Source: an uncultured Prevotella sp. (GTDB lineage: Bacteria; Bacteroidota; Bacteroidia; Bacteroidales; Bacteroidaceae). Taken from it: a DNA stretch of 20,651 bases. Position 1 is the first letter of the stretch, and each line of letters starts with the position of its first letter. Made by a program: the position numbers and the translations under genes. Shown here one piece after another: positions 7,992 to 15,922 of the stretch. The stretch covers positions 1 to 20,651 of the forward strand of contig CALNBT010000014.1 in NCBI GenBank assembly GCA_937874345.1, in the 5' to 3' direction. A model generated the notes under the pieces. It searched no databases. It was not told the DNA's origin and was given only the letters and a program-made list of their open reading frames with translations.

Positions 7992-8086
7992 AATAAAGGA
8001 AGCGTAGATCACCGTAACAAATAAAATAAACTCAGACGGACGATCAAACGAATAAACTTGCAAACAATAAAACAATATATACAATT

Positions 8087-10009
8087 ATGGGAAAGATTAT
8101 AGGAATCGACTTAGGAACAACAAACTCTTGTGTTGCCGTATTTGAAGGCAACGAGCCAGTAGTTATTGCCAATAGCGAAGGGAAGCGCACAACACCTTCT
8201 ATTATTGGATTTGTAAAGGATGGAGAACGTAAAGTTGGCGATCCTGCAAAACGACAGGCTATTACCAATCCAACAAACACTGTTTATTCCATCAAACGCT
8301 TCATGGGTGAGACATATGCACAGAGCCAGAAAGAGGCTGAACGTGTACCATTTAACGTAGTCAATGAGAATGGATACCCACGTGTCGATATTGATGGACG
8401 CCAATATACTCCACAGGAAATTTCTGCAATGGTTCTTCAAAAGATGAAGAAGACTGCTGAAGATTATCTTGGACAAGAAGTTACCGATGCGGTAATTACC
8501 GTACCTGCATACTTCTCTGACTCTCAACGTCAGGCAACAAAAGAAGCAGGCCAGATTGCCGGACTCAATGTACTAAGAATCGTAAATGAGCCTACCGCTG
8601 CTGCTTTGGCTTACGGTGTTGACAAAGCACATAAGGATATGAAGATTGCAGTGTTTGACCTCGGTGGTGGTACATTCGATATCTCAATCCTAGAATTCGG
8701 TGGTGGCGTATTCGAAGTACTCTCAACCAATGGTGATACGCATTTAGGTGGTGATGACTTTGATCAGGTAATCATCGACTGGTTGGCAAATGATTTCAAG
8801 GCTGATCAAGGTATTGACTTGAGAATGGATCCAATGGCCATGCAACGTTTGAAGGAAGCTGCAGAGAAAGCAAAGATTGAGCTTTCGAGTTCAACCTCTA
8901 CAGAAATCAACTTGCCATACATTTCTGCCGAAGGTGGCGTTCCAAAACACTTGGTTAAGACTTTGACACGTTCTCAATTCGAGCAATTGGCACACGACTT
9001 GATTCAGGCTTGTCTGGTTCCTTGCCAAAATGCCATTAAGGATGCCAAACTCTCTACATCAGATATTGATGAAGTAATCTTGGTTGGTGGTTCTAGTCGT
9101 ATCCCTGCTGTACAGACATTGGTAAAGAACTACTTTGGCAAAGAGCCATCTAAAGGTGTAAACCCTGATGAGGTTGTTGCGGTTGGTGCAGCTATCCAAG
9201 GTGCCATCCTGAACAAGGAAAGCGGCGTTGGAGACATCGTATTGTTGGACGTAACTCCTCTTACATTGGGTATCGAGACCATGGGTGGTGTCATGACCAA
9301 GTTGATTGATTCAAATACGACCATTCCAACCAAGAAGAGTGAAACATTCTCAACCGCTGTTGACAACCAGACTGCCGTAACCATTCACGTATTGCAAGGT
9401 GAACGTCCAATGGCTTCTCAGAATAAGAGTATCGGTCAGTTCAATCTCGAAGGCATTGCTCCTGCTCGCCGTGGTGTACCTCAGATCGAAGTTACCTTTG
9501 ACATTGATGCAAACGGTATCTTGAATGTATCTGCAAAAGATAAAGCTACCGGTAAAGAACAAAAGATTCGTATTGAAGCATCCAGCGGTTTGTCACAGGA
9601 AGAGATAGACCGTATGAAAGCTGAGGCTGAACAAAATGCTGATAACGATAAGAAGGAACGTGAAAAGATTGACAAGATGAATCAGGCTGATTCTTTGATC
9701 TTCACAACCGAAAACTTCTTGAAAGATAATGGTGACAAGATTCCTGCAGATCAGAAGCCAGCTATCGAAACAGCTTTACAACAATTGAAGGATGCTCACA
9801 AGGGCGGGGATGTTGTTGCAATCGACAATGCCATCAATAACCTGAACCAAGTAATGCAAGCTGCCAGTGCCCAGATGTATGGGCAAGGCGGTGCTCAACC
9901 TGGAGCTGATGCAGGTGCACAAACAAACCAACAAACAGGTAGTCAGCAGGCACAAGGCAACTCTACAGACGAAACTGTTCAAGATGCGGATTTTGAGGAA
10001 GTGAAGTAA
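8087..10009 (+). CDS. dnaK: Chaperone DnaK (Hsp70)
   Basis: The 640-residue product is a full-length Hsp70 that binds and refolds client proteins with DnaJ and GrpE in the cytoplasm. The ATPase domain carries IGIDLGTTNSCVAV at the N-terminus, DLGGGTFDISILEF near residue 190 and VGGSSRIPAVQ near 330. The substrate domain follows (DVTPLTLGIETMGGVMTKLI, then PQIEVTFDIDANGILNVSAKDKATGKEQKI). The lid and a Gln/Gly/Ala-rich tail end in DADFEEVK. Neither dnaJ nor grpE is adjacent, as is common in Bacteroidales. A strong terminator follows, and the mobile element begins just after it. Confidence 0.98.
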   Translation: MGKIIGIDLGTTNSCVAVFEGNEPVVIANSEGKRTTPSIIGFVKDGERKVGDPAKRQAITNPTNTVYSIKRFMGETYAQSQKEAERVPFNVVNENGYPRVDIDGRQYTPQEISAMVLQKMKKTAEDYLGQEVTDAVITVPAYFSDSQRQATKEAGQIAGLNVLRIVNEPTAAALAYGVDKAHKDMKIAVFDLGGGTFDISILEFGGGVFEVLSTNGDTHLGGDDFDQVIIDWLANDFKADQGIDLRMDPMAMQRLKEAAEKAKIELSSSTSTEINLPYISAEGGVPKHLVKTLTRSQFEQLAHDLIQACLVPCQNAIKDAKLSTSDIDEVILVGGSSRIPAVQTLVKNYFGKEPSKGVNPDEVVAVGAAIQGAILNKESGVGDIVLLDVTPLTLGIETMGGVMTKLIDSNTTIPTKKSETFSTAVDNQTAVTIHVLQGERPMASQNKSIGQFNLEGIAPARRGVPQIEVTFDIDANGILNVSAKDKATGKEQKIRIEASSGLSQEEIDRMKAEAEQNADNDKKEREKIDKMNQADSLIFTTENFLKDNGDKIPADQKPAIETALQQLKDAHKGGDVVAIDNAINNLNQVMQAASAQMYGQGGAQPGADAGAQTNQQTGSQQAQGNSTDETVQDADFEEVK

Positions 10010-10043
10010 GTTGCGGTAAACAACGATAACCAAAAATATGAAT

Positions 10044-10082
10044 ATAGGGTATAACTCAATGAGTTATGCCCTATTTCTTTTT
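10044..10082 (+). terminator. dnaK terminator
   Basis: The arms 10044-10057 and 10061-10074 pair over 14 positions (one G-T) with a 3-nt loop, followed by TTCTTTTTAT. It marks the end of the host backbone before the element. Confidence 0.85.
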
Positions 10083-10126
10083 ATATCATCTTTTGTTGGT
10101 TTTGCTGATTATTCGGATTTTTATTG

Positions 10127-10149
10127 TATATTTGTACCATAATTGTACC
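10127..10149 (+). promoter_or_regulatory. Promoter -7 box and TTGTACC direct repeats before the integrase operon
   Basis: TATATTTG (10127-10134) matches TAnnTTTG; TTTG at 10101 lies 22 bases upstream. TTGTACC occurs at 10132-10138 and again at 10143-10149, 11 bases apart (one helical turn), overlapping the box and the likely transcription start. This fits an operator. The leader to the ATG at 10227 is about 85 bases and also contains CACTTAAAA and CACTTATAAAA. Confidence 0.5.
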
Positions 10150-10226
10150 GACACTTAAAAGTAGATAATGTGGCACTTATAAAATTGGCGGTATTGAGAA
10201 TGAGTGATATATACAATATGTAGATT

Positions 10227-10787
10227 ATGCCAGCTGCTAAATTTGAAATAGAACGGAAATGTCAAGTCTGTGGGGAGACCTTTTTAGCCAATACTATCGA
10301 ATCTTGGTATTGTTCTCCTCGCTGCTCCAAGATTGCATGGAAACGTCGCAAGGATGAAGAATTGAGATTGCAAAAGTTGGATGAAGTCGTTAAGAAGATT
10401 CCAAAGTCCAAAGAATATATCACTGTTCCTGAAGCATACGCTTTATTTGGCATAAGTAAAGAAACTCTTTATCGTTTGATTCGTAAGGGTACAATTCCAA
10501 GTGTGAATGCAGGAAAAAGGCAGACACTGGTCTGCAAAGAGGAACTGATAAAGCTCTATCCTCTCCGGAAGAAAGCACTAGTCAAGTCTAAACCAACCCC
10601 CAAACTTTATAGTCTGGAGCCGAAGGACTGTTATACTATTGGCGAAATCACAGATAAATTCCTTGTGAATGAAAGTACAGTTTACCTCCATATACGCAAG
10701 TATTCCATTCCAACTAGGCAGATAGGAAACTTTGTATATGTCCCGAAGAAAGAAATTGATAATCTATATAAAGGCGTGAAACGATGA
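10227..10787 (+). CDS. Zinc-ribbon plus double helix-turn-helix (MerR/excisionase-like) DNA-binding protein
   Basis: The 186-residue product has a Cys4 site near the N-terminus (CQVC 12-15, then Cys29 and Cys33 in YCSPRC), suggesting a treble-clef or zinc-ribbon. A first excisionase-type HTH spans about 64-110 (ITVPEAYALFGISKETLYRLIRKGTIPSV). A second related HTH covers about 135-182 (YTIGEITDKFLVNESTVYLHIRKYSIPTRQIGNFVYVP). It probably binds element DNA, as recombination directionality factor or repressor of the operon. Its stop overlaps the integrase ATG in ATGA (10784-10787), so the two are translationally coupled. Which of the two excisionase-like proteins in the element directs excision is unknown. 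Confidence 0.8.
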   Translation: MPAAKFEIERKCQVCGETFLANTIESWYCSPRCSKIAWKRRKDEELRLQKLDEVVKKIPKSKEYITVPEAYALFGISKETLYRLIRKGTIPSVNAGKRQTLVCKEELIKLYPLRKKALVKSKPTPKLYSLEPKDCYTIGEITDKFLVNESTVYLHIRKYSIPTRQIGNFVYVPKKEIDNLYKGVKR

Positions 10788-12040
10788 AAAAGGCATTGGT
10801 CAATACCCGAGTGGCTGTTAAGCTGCGCAAGTCGGAATATCGTGATGAATGGTATCTTTATGTGGAGTCATACCCTGTATTCCAAGTAGGTAGTGACAAG
10901 CCACAAAGATTGCGTGAGTATCTCAATCGTACAATCACTACTCCCATTTGGGATAAAACACGCAATGCAAGAACCGACAAAGACGGCAAAACCACTTATA
11001 AGCCAAAGCGAGATTTGAATGGAGTTATCCAATGCATATCTCAATTGGATCAAGAAGCGTGTATCTATGCCGACAAAGTCAGAAGTCTACGACAAAAGGA
11101 ATATGACAATGCAGCTCTTTATGCTGATACCGATGCAGAACAGGCAGAGCAACTGGAACGCTCCAAAAGTAATTTTATTGAATATTTTGACCATGTACAG
11201 CGGACAAGACACGCTCACAGTTCTGATTCTATCATTGTCAACTGGAGGAGGGTACATGAGTTACTAAAGATATTTGCAAAAGGTGATATCATTCTCTTTT
11301 CACAAATAGATTTAAAAATGGTGGAAGCGTTTCGGCAATTCATAATGAATGCTCCGCAAGGTGGTACTAAGCGTGGAACGATTTCTCAAAACACCGCTTC
11401 TACTTATTTCTCCATCTTCAAAGCCGGATTGAAACAAGCCTTTATAGATGGCTATCTTACCATTGACCTTTCTGCAAAAATCAAGGGAATTCAAGAACGA
11501 GAAAGCCGGAGGGAATATCTCACCGTTGAAGAATTGAACCGACTGGCTCAAACACCTTGTGACCCATTATTAAAACGTGCTGCTTTGTTTTCTGCCTTAA
11601 CAGGAATTCGTCACTGTGACATCCAGAAATTAAAATGGTCGGAAGTGGAATTGTTTAATGGAGGTTATCGGCTAAACTTTACCCAGCAAAAGACAAAGGG
11701 TGTTGAATACATGCCCATTTCAGAACAAGCATATGGTCTTTGTGGAGAGCAGAAAGAGGGTGAACTTCTTGTGTTTGCCGGACTTCCAGACCCATCGTGG
11801 ATAAATCGCCCTGTCAAAAAATGGGTTGAAGCTGCTGGAATCACCAAACACATTACCTTCCATTGTTTTCGCCACAGCTATGCTACCCTGCAACTGGCTG
11901 GCGGTACTGATATTTATACAGTTAGCAAAATGTTGGGGCATACAAACGTGAGAACAACCCAAGTGTATGCAAAGGTTGTAGATGAGAAAAAGGAGAAAGC
12001 CACCGAAACCATCAAATTAGATTTGAATCTACCTAAATGA
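10784..12040 (+). CDS. int: Tyrosine-type integrase of the element
   Basis: The 418-residue product has the three-part layout of Bacteroides integrases. An arm-binding N-terminus covers about 1-110, a SAM-like core-binding domain about 125-235 (FIEYFDHVQR...NWRRVHELLKIFAK), and the catalytic domain about 245-405. Catalytic residues are visible: Arg276 (LTGIRHCDI), Lys303 (QQKTKG), His360 and Arg363 (FHCFRHS), His386 (MLGHTNV) and the nucleophile Tyr395 (TTQVYAKV). It integrates and excises the element. Its position next to the host dnaK suggests the left attachment site is nearby. No tRNA target is present, so the target is probably an intergenic or short-consensus site. Confidence 0.95.
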   Translation: MKKALVNTRVAVKLRKSEYRDEWYLYVESYPVFQVGSDKPQRLREYLNRTITTPIWDKTRNARTDKDGKTTYKPKRDLNGVIQCISQLDQEACIYADKVRSLRQKEYDNAALYADTDAEQAEQLERSKSNFIEYFDHVQRTRHAHSSDSIIVNWRRVHELLKIFAKGDIILFSQIDLKMVEAFRQFIMNAPQGGTKRGTISQNTASTYFSIFKAGLKQAFIDGYLTIDLSAKIKGIQERESRREYLTVEELNRLAQTPCDPLLKRAALFSALTGIRHCDIQKLKWSEVELFNGGYRLNFTQQKTKGVEYMPISEQAYGLCGEQKEGELLVFAGLPDPSWINRPVKKWVEAAGITKHITFHCFRHSYATLQLAGGTDIYTVSKMLGHTNVRTTQVYAKVVDEKKEKATETIKLDLNLPK

Positions 12041-12079
12041 GATTAATAATTATTCATAGCAATTGTAAACCAAACCAAT

Positions 12080-12541
12080 ATGCCTGATTTAAATAGAAAA
12101 CAAACAGTAACATTAAAATGGTCATATCCTCAAAAATTAGAAAATTTCAAATCTTCACACTTCAACGATATGATGGGTATTTATATGATAACTCGCAAAT
12201 TCGGTAATAAGCAGTCAATCATATATGTTGGTAAAACCAAACGATTTGTTACAAGACGTCTATATGAACATGAGAATAGAGATTTTTCTCCTTGGACTGA
12301 AAAGAAAGGTGTAAAATATGTTCGTTTTGCAAGGGTACAAAAAGATGGATTTGATGATGAAATACTATTGGATTGCGTTGAAAGTGCAATAATTCAATCT
12401 TTAATTGAAGACGGTGTTTATACCTTGACTAATAAAGATAAAATAAAAACGTGTACGGTATACTACAAGCTTCGTATCAAGAGTATTGGTTTCCCATTCA
12501 AATTAAATCATGATATAGGTTTTGTTCCAGACGGTGATTAA
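12080..12541 (+). CDS. GIY-YIG nuclease-like protein
   Basis: The 153-residue product contains the two signature strands GIYMI (Gly33-Ile34-Tyr35) and IYVGK (Tyr49-Val50-Gly51). Arg60 follows in TRRLYEHE, and Glu101 in DCVESAIIQSL stands where the metal-binding Glu is expected, so the catalytic set looks complete. No DNA-binding domain is fused; the C-terminal third (KTCTVYYKLRIKSIGFPFKLN) is unassigned. It lies between the integrase and the excisionase-like gene, with its own terminator-like hairpin downstream. Lower GC and plainer codon use than its neighbours suggest it was added to the element. It could be a homing or defence nuclease, or a DNA-processing enzyme for transfer. The role is not known. 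Confidence 0.8.
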   Translation: MPDLNRKQTVTLKWSYPQKLENFKSSHFNDMMGIYMITRKFGNKQSIIYVGKTKRFVTRRLYEHENRDFSPWTEKKGVKYVRFARVQKDGFDDEILLDCVESAIIQSLIEDGVYTLTNKDKIKTCTVYYKLRIKSIGFPFKLNHDIGFVPDGD

Positions 12542-12570
12542 CAAATAATGATTGAGCTAATACACAAATG

Positions 12571-12608
12571 GCCATCTACGCAAATTCTACGTGGATGGCT
12601 TTGTTGCT
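12571..12608 (+). terminator. Terminator-like hairpin after the GIY-YIG gene
   Basis: GCCATCTACG (12571-12580) pairs with CGTGGATGGC (12590-12599) with one G-T pair and a 9-nt loop; the following TTTGTTGC is only moderately T-rich. Confidence 0.65.
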
Positions 12609-12625
12609 TTTATCTATGAGCAGTT

Positions 12626-12807
12626 CTTATGACCGCCTAATGATTTCCTTATGATTGGCTACATTACCATAAAAATCTACTACTGACGTTCTTCATCATT
12701 TGTATTGATAATCAATGTGTACTTCTTATGATACTTATGCTTCGCTGCTGCTTCTTTATGTGGAACAGTCCACCATAAAATCAGTATGCTAAATCACGAT
12801 TACTTTG
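12626..12807 (+). promoter_or_regulatory. Leader of the excisionase operon with repeated CTTATGA motifs
   Basis: CTTATGA occurs at 12626, CTTATGAT at 12648 and 12725, CTTATGC at 12734, and TTATG at 12756. A -7-like box, TTACTTTG (12800-12807, one mismatch), lies 31 bases before the ATG at 12839. The whole spacer 12542-12838 (297 bases) contains no gene. The repeats could be binding sites for the integrase or an excisionase. Confidence 0.4.
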
Positions 12808-12838
12808 CCGAAAAATCAAACCAATAACAAGTATCAGT

Positions 12839-13198
12839 ATGAGCGAGAAGAACATTACATTTGAAGACTTGCCAAAAGCAATGTCGTGGATGATGGATAA
12901 GTTGAATGAACTGGATTCTAAGATTGACGGTCTCAATACCCAAAGTCCGAATATTCTAACCGAGCAATGGATGAACTTAAAGGAGTTGTGCGACTACATC
13001 CCCAGTCATCCGGCAGAACAAACGGTGTATGGGTGGACAAGCTGCCACCAAATTCCATTCCATAAAAGAGGTAAACGTATCATGTTCCTAAAATCAGAGA
13101 TTGATGCGTGGCTTCGTGATGGCAAGGTTAAGTCCGAAAAAGACTTGGAAGATGAAGCTGCCCGATTCATAAAGTCTAAAAGAAACACCCGATTCTAA
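12839..13198 (+). CDS. Excisionase-like helix-turn-helix protein
   Basis: The 119-residue product starts with a short coiled-coil-like segment (MSWMMDKLNELDSKIDGLNTQ). A winged HTH of the excisionase/HTH_17 type follows: WMNLKELCDYIPSHPAEQTVYGWTSCHQIPFHKRGKRIMFLKSEIDAWL, about 45-94. The tail is basic (KSKRNTRF). In related Bacteroidales elements a gene like this precedes the DUF3987 gene. It probably regulates or directs excision, or loads the replication proteins. The stop TAA and the next ATG share one base (TAATG at 13196-13200), a sign of coupled translation with the ATPase. Confidence 0.85.
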   Translation: MSEKNITFEDLPKAMSWMMDKLNELDSKIDGLNTQSPNILTEQWMNLKELCDYIPSHPAEQTVYGWTSCHQIPFHKRGKRIMFLKSEIDAWLRDGKVKSEKDLEDEAARFIKSKRNTRF

Positions 13199-14568
13199 TG
13201 GATTCACTCGATTTATGCAATGCAATCAGAATGGAATTTGGAGGAGTTCTTGAAGGCAAGATTCCTCTCAATGCTTTTCCTGCTAAAATTCAGGATATGG
13301 TATTGGCATTGGCACGACAAGAGAACTACTCTATTGAATATATGATGGCTTCTCTTTTAGTGGCGGTATCAACAGCTATCGGCAACGCTGTTAATATTCG
13401 TATTCGTGGTGGTTGGATAAGCAATCCTGCCCTCTATATGATATTGGTTGGCCGCCCCGGAATGGGCAAAACTCCACCTTTGGATTTTGCGTTTCGCCCG
13501 ATTCGGAAGCATGATGCCAAAGCTATCAAACAATTCAAGTCTGATATGGAGCAGTATAATAATATGGTAGAGGTCAACAAAGGGAAGAAGGAAAATTGTA
13601 CTCCATTGCCCGAAAAACCGATTTTGCAAAGAACTATAATATCCGACTTTACCCCAGAGGCTTTAATGCGTGCGCTTGATGACAACCAGCGTGGTATTGT
13701 GGTATATGTGGATGAAATTATGGGAATGTTCAATGCTGTGAACCAATACAGCAAAGGGCAACTTATTGAACAGTTATTGACTGCATTCAGCGGAAAACCT
13801 TTAGACATTTCCAGATGCAGTATGCTCATACCTATTCACATAGAGCATCCTTTTATAAATATGGTAGGTACGATGCAGACTACCCGAATGCACGAACTTA
13901 TAGATAAAGGCTATAAGGACAATGGGTTGATTGATAGAATAATTTTCGTTTATCCATCTTCACAGGAAATATCAGATTGGCAGGACGAAGGAAACTCCTT
14001 TACCACTTTTGATAAATACTCGTCTATGTGGGAGAATATCATCAACAAAGTGATGAGTTTACCTTTTATAGTAAATGAGGATGGCGAAATAGTTCCCGAA
14101 ATTCTAAACTTTTCTTCTGAAGCAAAAGCCTATTTTACCAACTGGCGCAATGATGCCATTCATGCAGTTAATCAAATCCAGGACGATGGATTGGTAGATA
14201 GCAGAATAATGAAAGCTCCGATGATTACAGCACGATTGGCTTTGGTTATGCAAATCCTCCGGTGGGCTTGTGGTGAGGTTCATAAAAAAATTGTGGACAT
14301 TGATTCAACCAAATCAGCTATTGTATTGAGCGATTACTTTGAAGGTTGCTATGCCGACATTCAGAAATATATGTTAGTAGAGGGTATTGAACCACAAAAG
14401 AAAGAATTGCTTGATTGTCTTTCTGCAACATTTACAACTGCCGATGCCATTCAAGCAGGAAAAGAAGTGGGTCTCTCCGAACGCTCTGTAATGTACTCTT
14501 TGGTCAGCCTTACCACGAATAAAATTATCAAGAAGATTAAGAGAGGAGAATACGAGAAACTGCAATAA
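13198..14568 (+). CDS. DUF3987 family ATPase (replicative helicase/primase-associated)
   Basis: The 456-residue product carries Walker A GRPGMGKT (85-92) within LYMILVGRPGMGKTPPLDFAF, and Walker B VVYVDEI (168-174). This is a RecA/AAA-like ATPase core in the DUF3987 pattern of plasmid- and element-borne proteins. The C-terminal 50 residues (TADAIQAGKEVGLSERSVMYSLVSL...KIKRGEY) look like a winged helix. It is placed between the HTH protein and a primase-like protein, which suggests the three replicate the excised circle. The helicase activity is inferred from family context. The C-terminal codons overlap the first copy of the TGCA-type repeats. Confidence 0.88.
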   Translation: MDSLDLCNAIRMEFGGVLEGKIPLNAFPAKIQDMVLALARQENYSIEYMMASLLVAVSTAIGNAVNIRIRGGWISNPALYMILVGRPGMGKTPPLDFAFRPIRKHDAKAIKQFKSDMEQYNNMVEVNKGKKENCTPLPEKPILQRTIISDFTPEALMRALDDNQRGIVVYVDEIMGMFNAVNQYSKGQLIEQLLTAFSGKPLDISRCSMLIPIHIEHPFINMVGTMQTTRMHELIDKGYKDNGLIDRIIFVYPSSQEISDWQDEGNSFTTFDKYSSMWENIINKVMSLPFIVNEDGEIVPEILNFSSEAKAYFTNWRNDAIHAVNQIQDDGLVDSRIMKAPMITARLALVMQILRWACGEVHKKIVDIDSTKSAIVLSDYFEGCYADIQKYMLVEGIEPQKKELLDCLSATFTTADAIQAGKEVGLSERSVMYSLVSLTTNKIIKKIKRGEYEKLQ

Positions 14569-14668
14569 GCTATCCCTATTGCACCTTGCAGTTGTTGCAG
14601 TTTGTACTTTCGCTCCATCCATTTCCTGCAAAACTGCAAGAATTGCAAACTGCACGGACTGCAATTAT
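14558..14668. repeat. Cluster of TGCAGTT/AACTGCA motifs, origin candidate
   Basis: AACTGCAA lies at 14558, CTTGCAGTTGTTGCAG at 14585-14600, CTGCAAAACTGCAAG at 14626-14640, ATTGCAAACTGCA at 14642-14654 and GGACTGCAATTA at 14657-14668. The second and third blocks are inverted copies with one extra base, so they could form a 15-bp hairpin with a 25-nt loop. This sits in the 113-base gap between the ATPase and the primase-like gene, a natural place for a replication origin or primase-loading site. Confidence 0.55.
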
Positions 14669-14681
14669 AAAAACATTCAGT

Positions 14682-15707
14682 ATGACAGAATACCGATTTA
14701 CCCTTCAGAAATACAAACGAGGTTCTAAAATTACATGTCCTCAGTGCGGAAAGAAACAATGTTTTGTCCGATACATTGATAATCAAGGTGAGGTTTCGTT
14801 TCCTGACTATGTAGGCAGATGCGACCATGAGCAATCGTGCAAATACCATTATACTCCCTCTGGTTATTTCAAGGATAACCCAACGCTGATAGAAAAAGGT
14901 TCTAATTATAGTTTTGAACATAGTAAACCACAGCCATGTTCATTGCCACCTACTTCCTTTATTGGCAAAGAACTAATGAAGCGAACGCTTACCAATTATA
15001 CAATGAATCCATTGTACATTTATCTGGCTGGCATACTGGGTAAGGATGAAACAAAACGAATATTCCATTTATACCGTGTTGGTACATCAAAGAAATGGGG
15101 CGGCTCTACTATCTACTGGCAGATTGATTGGCAAGGCAACGTGCGAACCGGAAAGATAATGTTGTATGATTCAACAACAGGACATCGGATAAAAGAACCG
15201 AGAAGTTATGTGAGTTGGGTACATACCGAGTTGAACTTTGCCGACTACAATTTAAAGCAATGTTTGTTTGGAGAGCATCTATTGTCTGGCAATCCTGTTA
15301 AACCGATTGCTATAGTAGAGAGTGAGAAGTCTGCTTTGATAGCCACTCACTATATGCCTGAATTTGTATGGCTGGCTACTGGTGGAATGCACGGCTGCTT
15401 CAAAGCCGATTCGATTAGTGTATTAAAAGGTAGGACGGTTATGTTATGCCCGGACTTAGGTGCAAAAGAGATTTGGCAATCCAAGATGGCAATGCTTTCC
15501 TCCGTTTGCTCAAAGGTGATAATAAGTGACACATTGGAACAATGTGCTACCGATGAGCAACGAAAGAAAGGATTGGATATTGCCGATTTCCTCTTGATGA
15601 CCGATACACCACAAATGATTCTTGCAAAGATGATACAGCGCAATCCGGCTTTGCAGACACTCATTGATGAATTGGGGTTAGAACTGGTAGATGCAGAACA
15701 GATATGA
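14682..15707 (+). CDS. Zinc-finger/Toprim primase-like protein (DUF6371-like)
   Basis: The start at 14682 is chosen because the product then begins MTEYRFTLQKYKRGSKITCPQCGKK, the usual opening of this family. Upstream codons of the open frame cover the TGCA repeats. The 341-residue product has a Cys4 zinc finger (Cys19, Cys22, Cys47, Cys53). A long middle region is followed by a Toprim-like core: IAIVESEKSALIA with Glu213, the ATGGMHG turn, and VMLCPDLG with Asp258. This matches the layout of bacterial primases, with the zinc finger binding template and Toprim coordinating metal. The second acidic residue of the DxD motif is replaced (PDLG), so activity is not certain. It probably primes replication of the excised or transferred element together with the DUF3987 protein. 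Confidence 0.82.
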   Translation: MTEYRFTLQKYKRGSKITCPQCGKKQCFVRYIDNQGEVSFPDYVGRCDHEQSCKYHYTPSGYFKDNPTLIEKGSNYSFEHSKPQPCSLPPTSFIGKELMKRTLTNYTMNPLYIYLAGILGKDETKRIFHLYRVGTSKKWGGSTIYWQIDWQGNVRTGKIMLYDSTTGHRIKEPRSYVSWVHTELNFADYNLKQCLFGEHLLSGNPVKPIAIVESEKSALIATHYMPEFVWLATGGMHGCFKADSISVLKGRTVMLCPDLGAKEIWQSKMAMLSSVCSKVIISDTLEQCATDEQRKKGLDIADFLLMTDTPQMILAKMIQRNPALQTLIDELGLELVDAEQI

Positions 15708-15721
15708 TAATAGAATGGATT

Positions 15722-15885
15722 GGACAGCTCGCTGTCCTTTGAAAAAGGGTTTGTAAAATCCCGTAGCTTATTAGGGCATTTTCACCGCTTTCACTCTCCG
15801 AGTGGCAGCAAAAAAGCCCATAAGCGGAGGGATACCCTCTCGACACCCTATTTGCCTGTGGCACCAAGTACGGGATTTTACAAAC
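15722..15885. other. Structured region before the relaxase gene, oriT candidate
   Basis: A 17-bp perfect inverted repeat has arms at 15749-15765 (GTTTGTAAAATCCCGTA) and 15869-15885, 103 bases apart. Inside it are CACTC/GAGTG (15792-15796/15800-15804) and GAGGG/CCCTC (15827-15831/15835-15839), and an imperfect pair GCTTATTAGGGC/GCCCATAAGC. A separate palindrome GGACAGC/GCTGTCC (15722-15737) stands just outside. The start of the MobV relaxase gene is 38 bases downstream. MobV proteins usually nick close to their own gene at inverted repeats, so this is the best oriT candidate. Confidence 0.6.
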
Positions 15886-15922
15886 TATAGAATCAAAGTA
15901 TAACAGTATAAACGAATGAGAT

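Noticed and set aside
10085..10226. tRNA gene as integration target
   Set aside because: No cloverleaf or tRNA 3' end is visible between dnaK and the first element gene.
14586..14681. Upstream extension of the primase-like gene
   Set aside because: The first possible start is not ATG and the codons lie over the TGCA repeat cluster; MTEYRF at 14682 is the usual family start.
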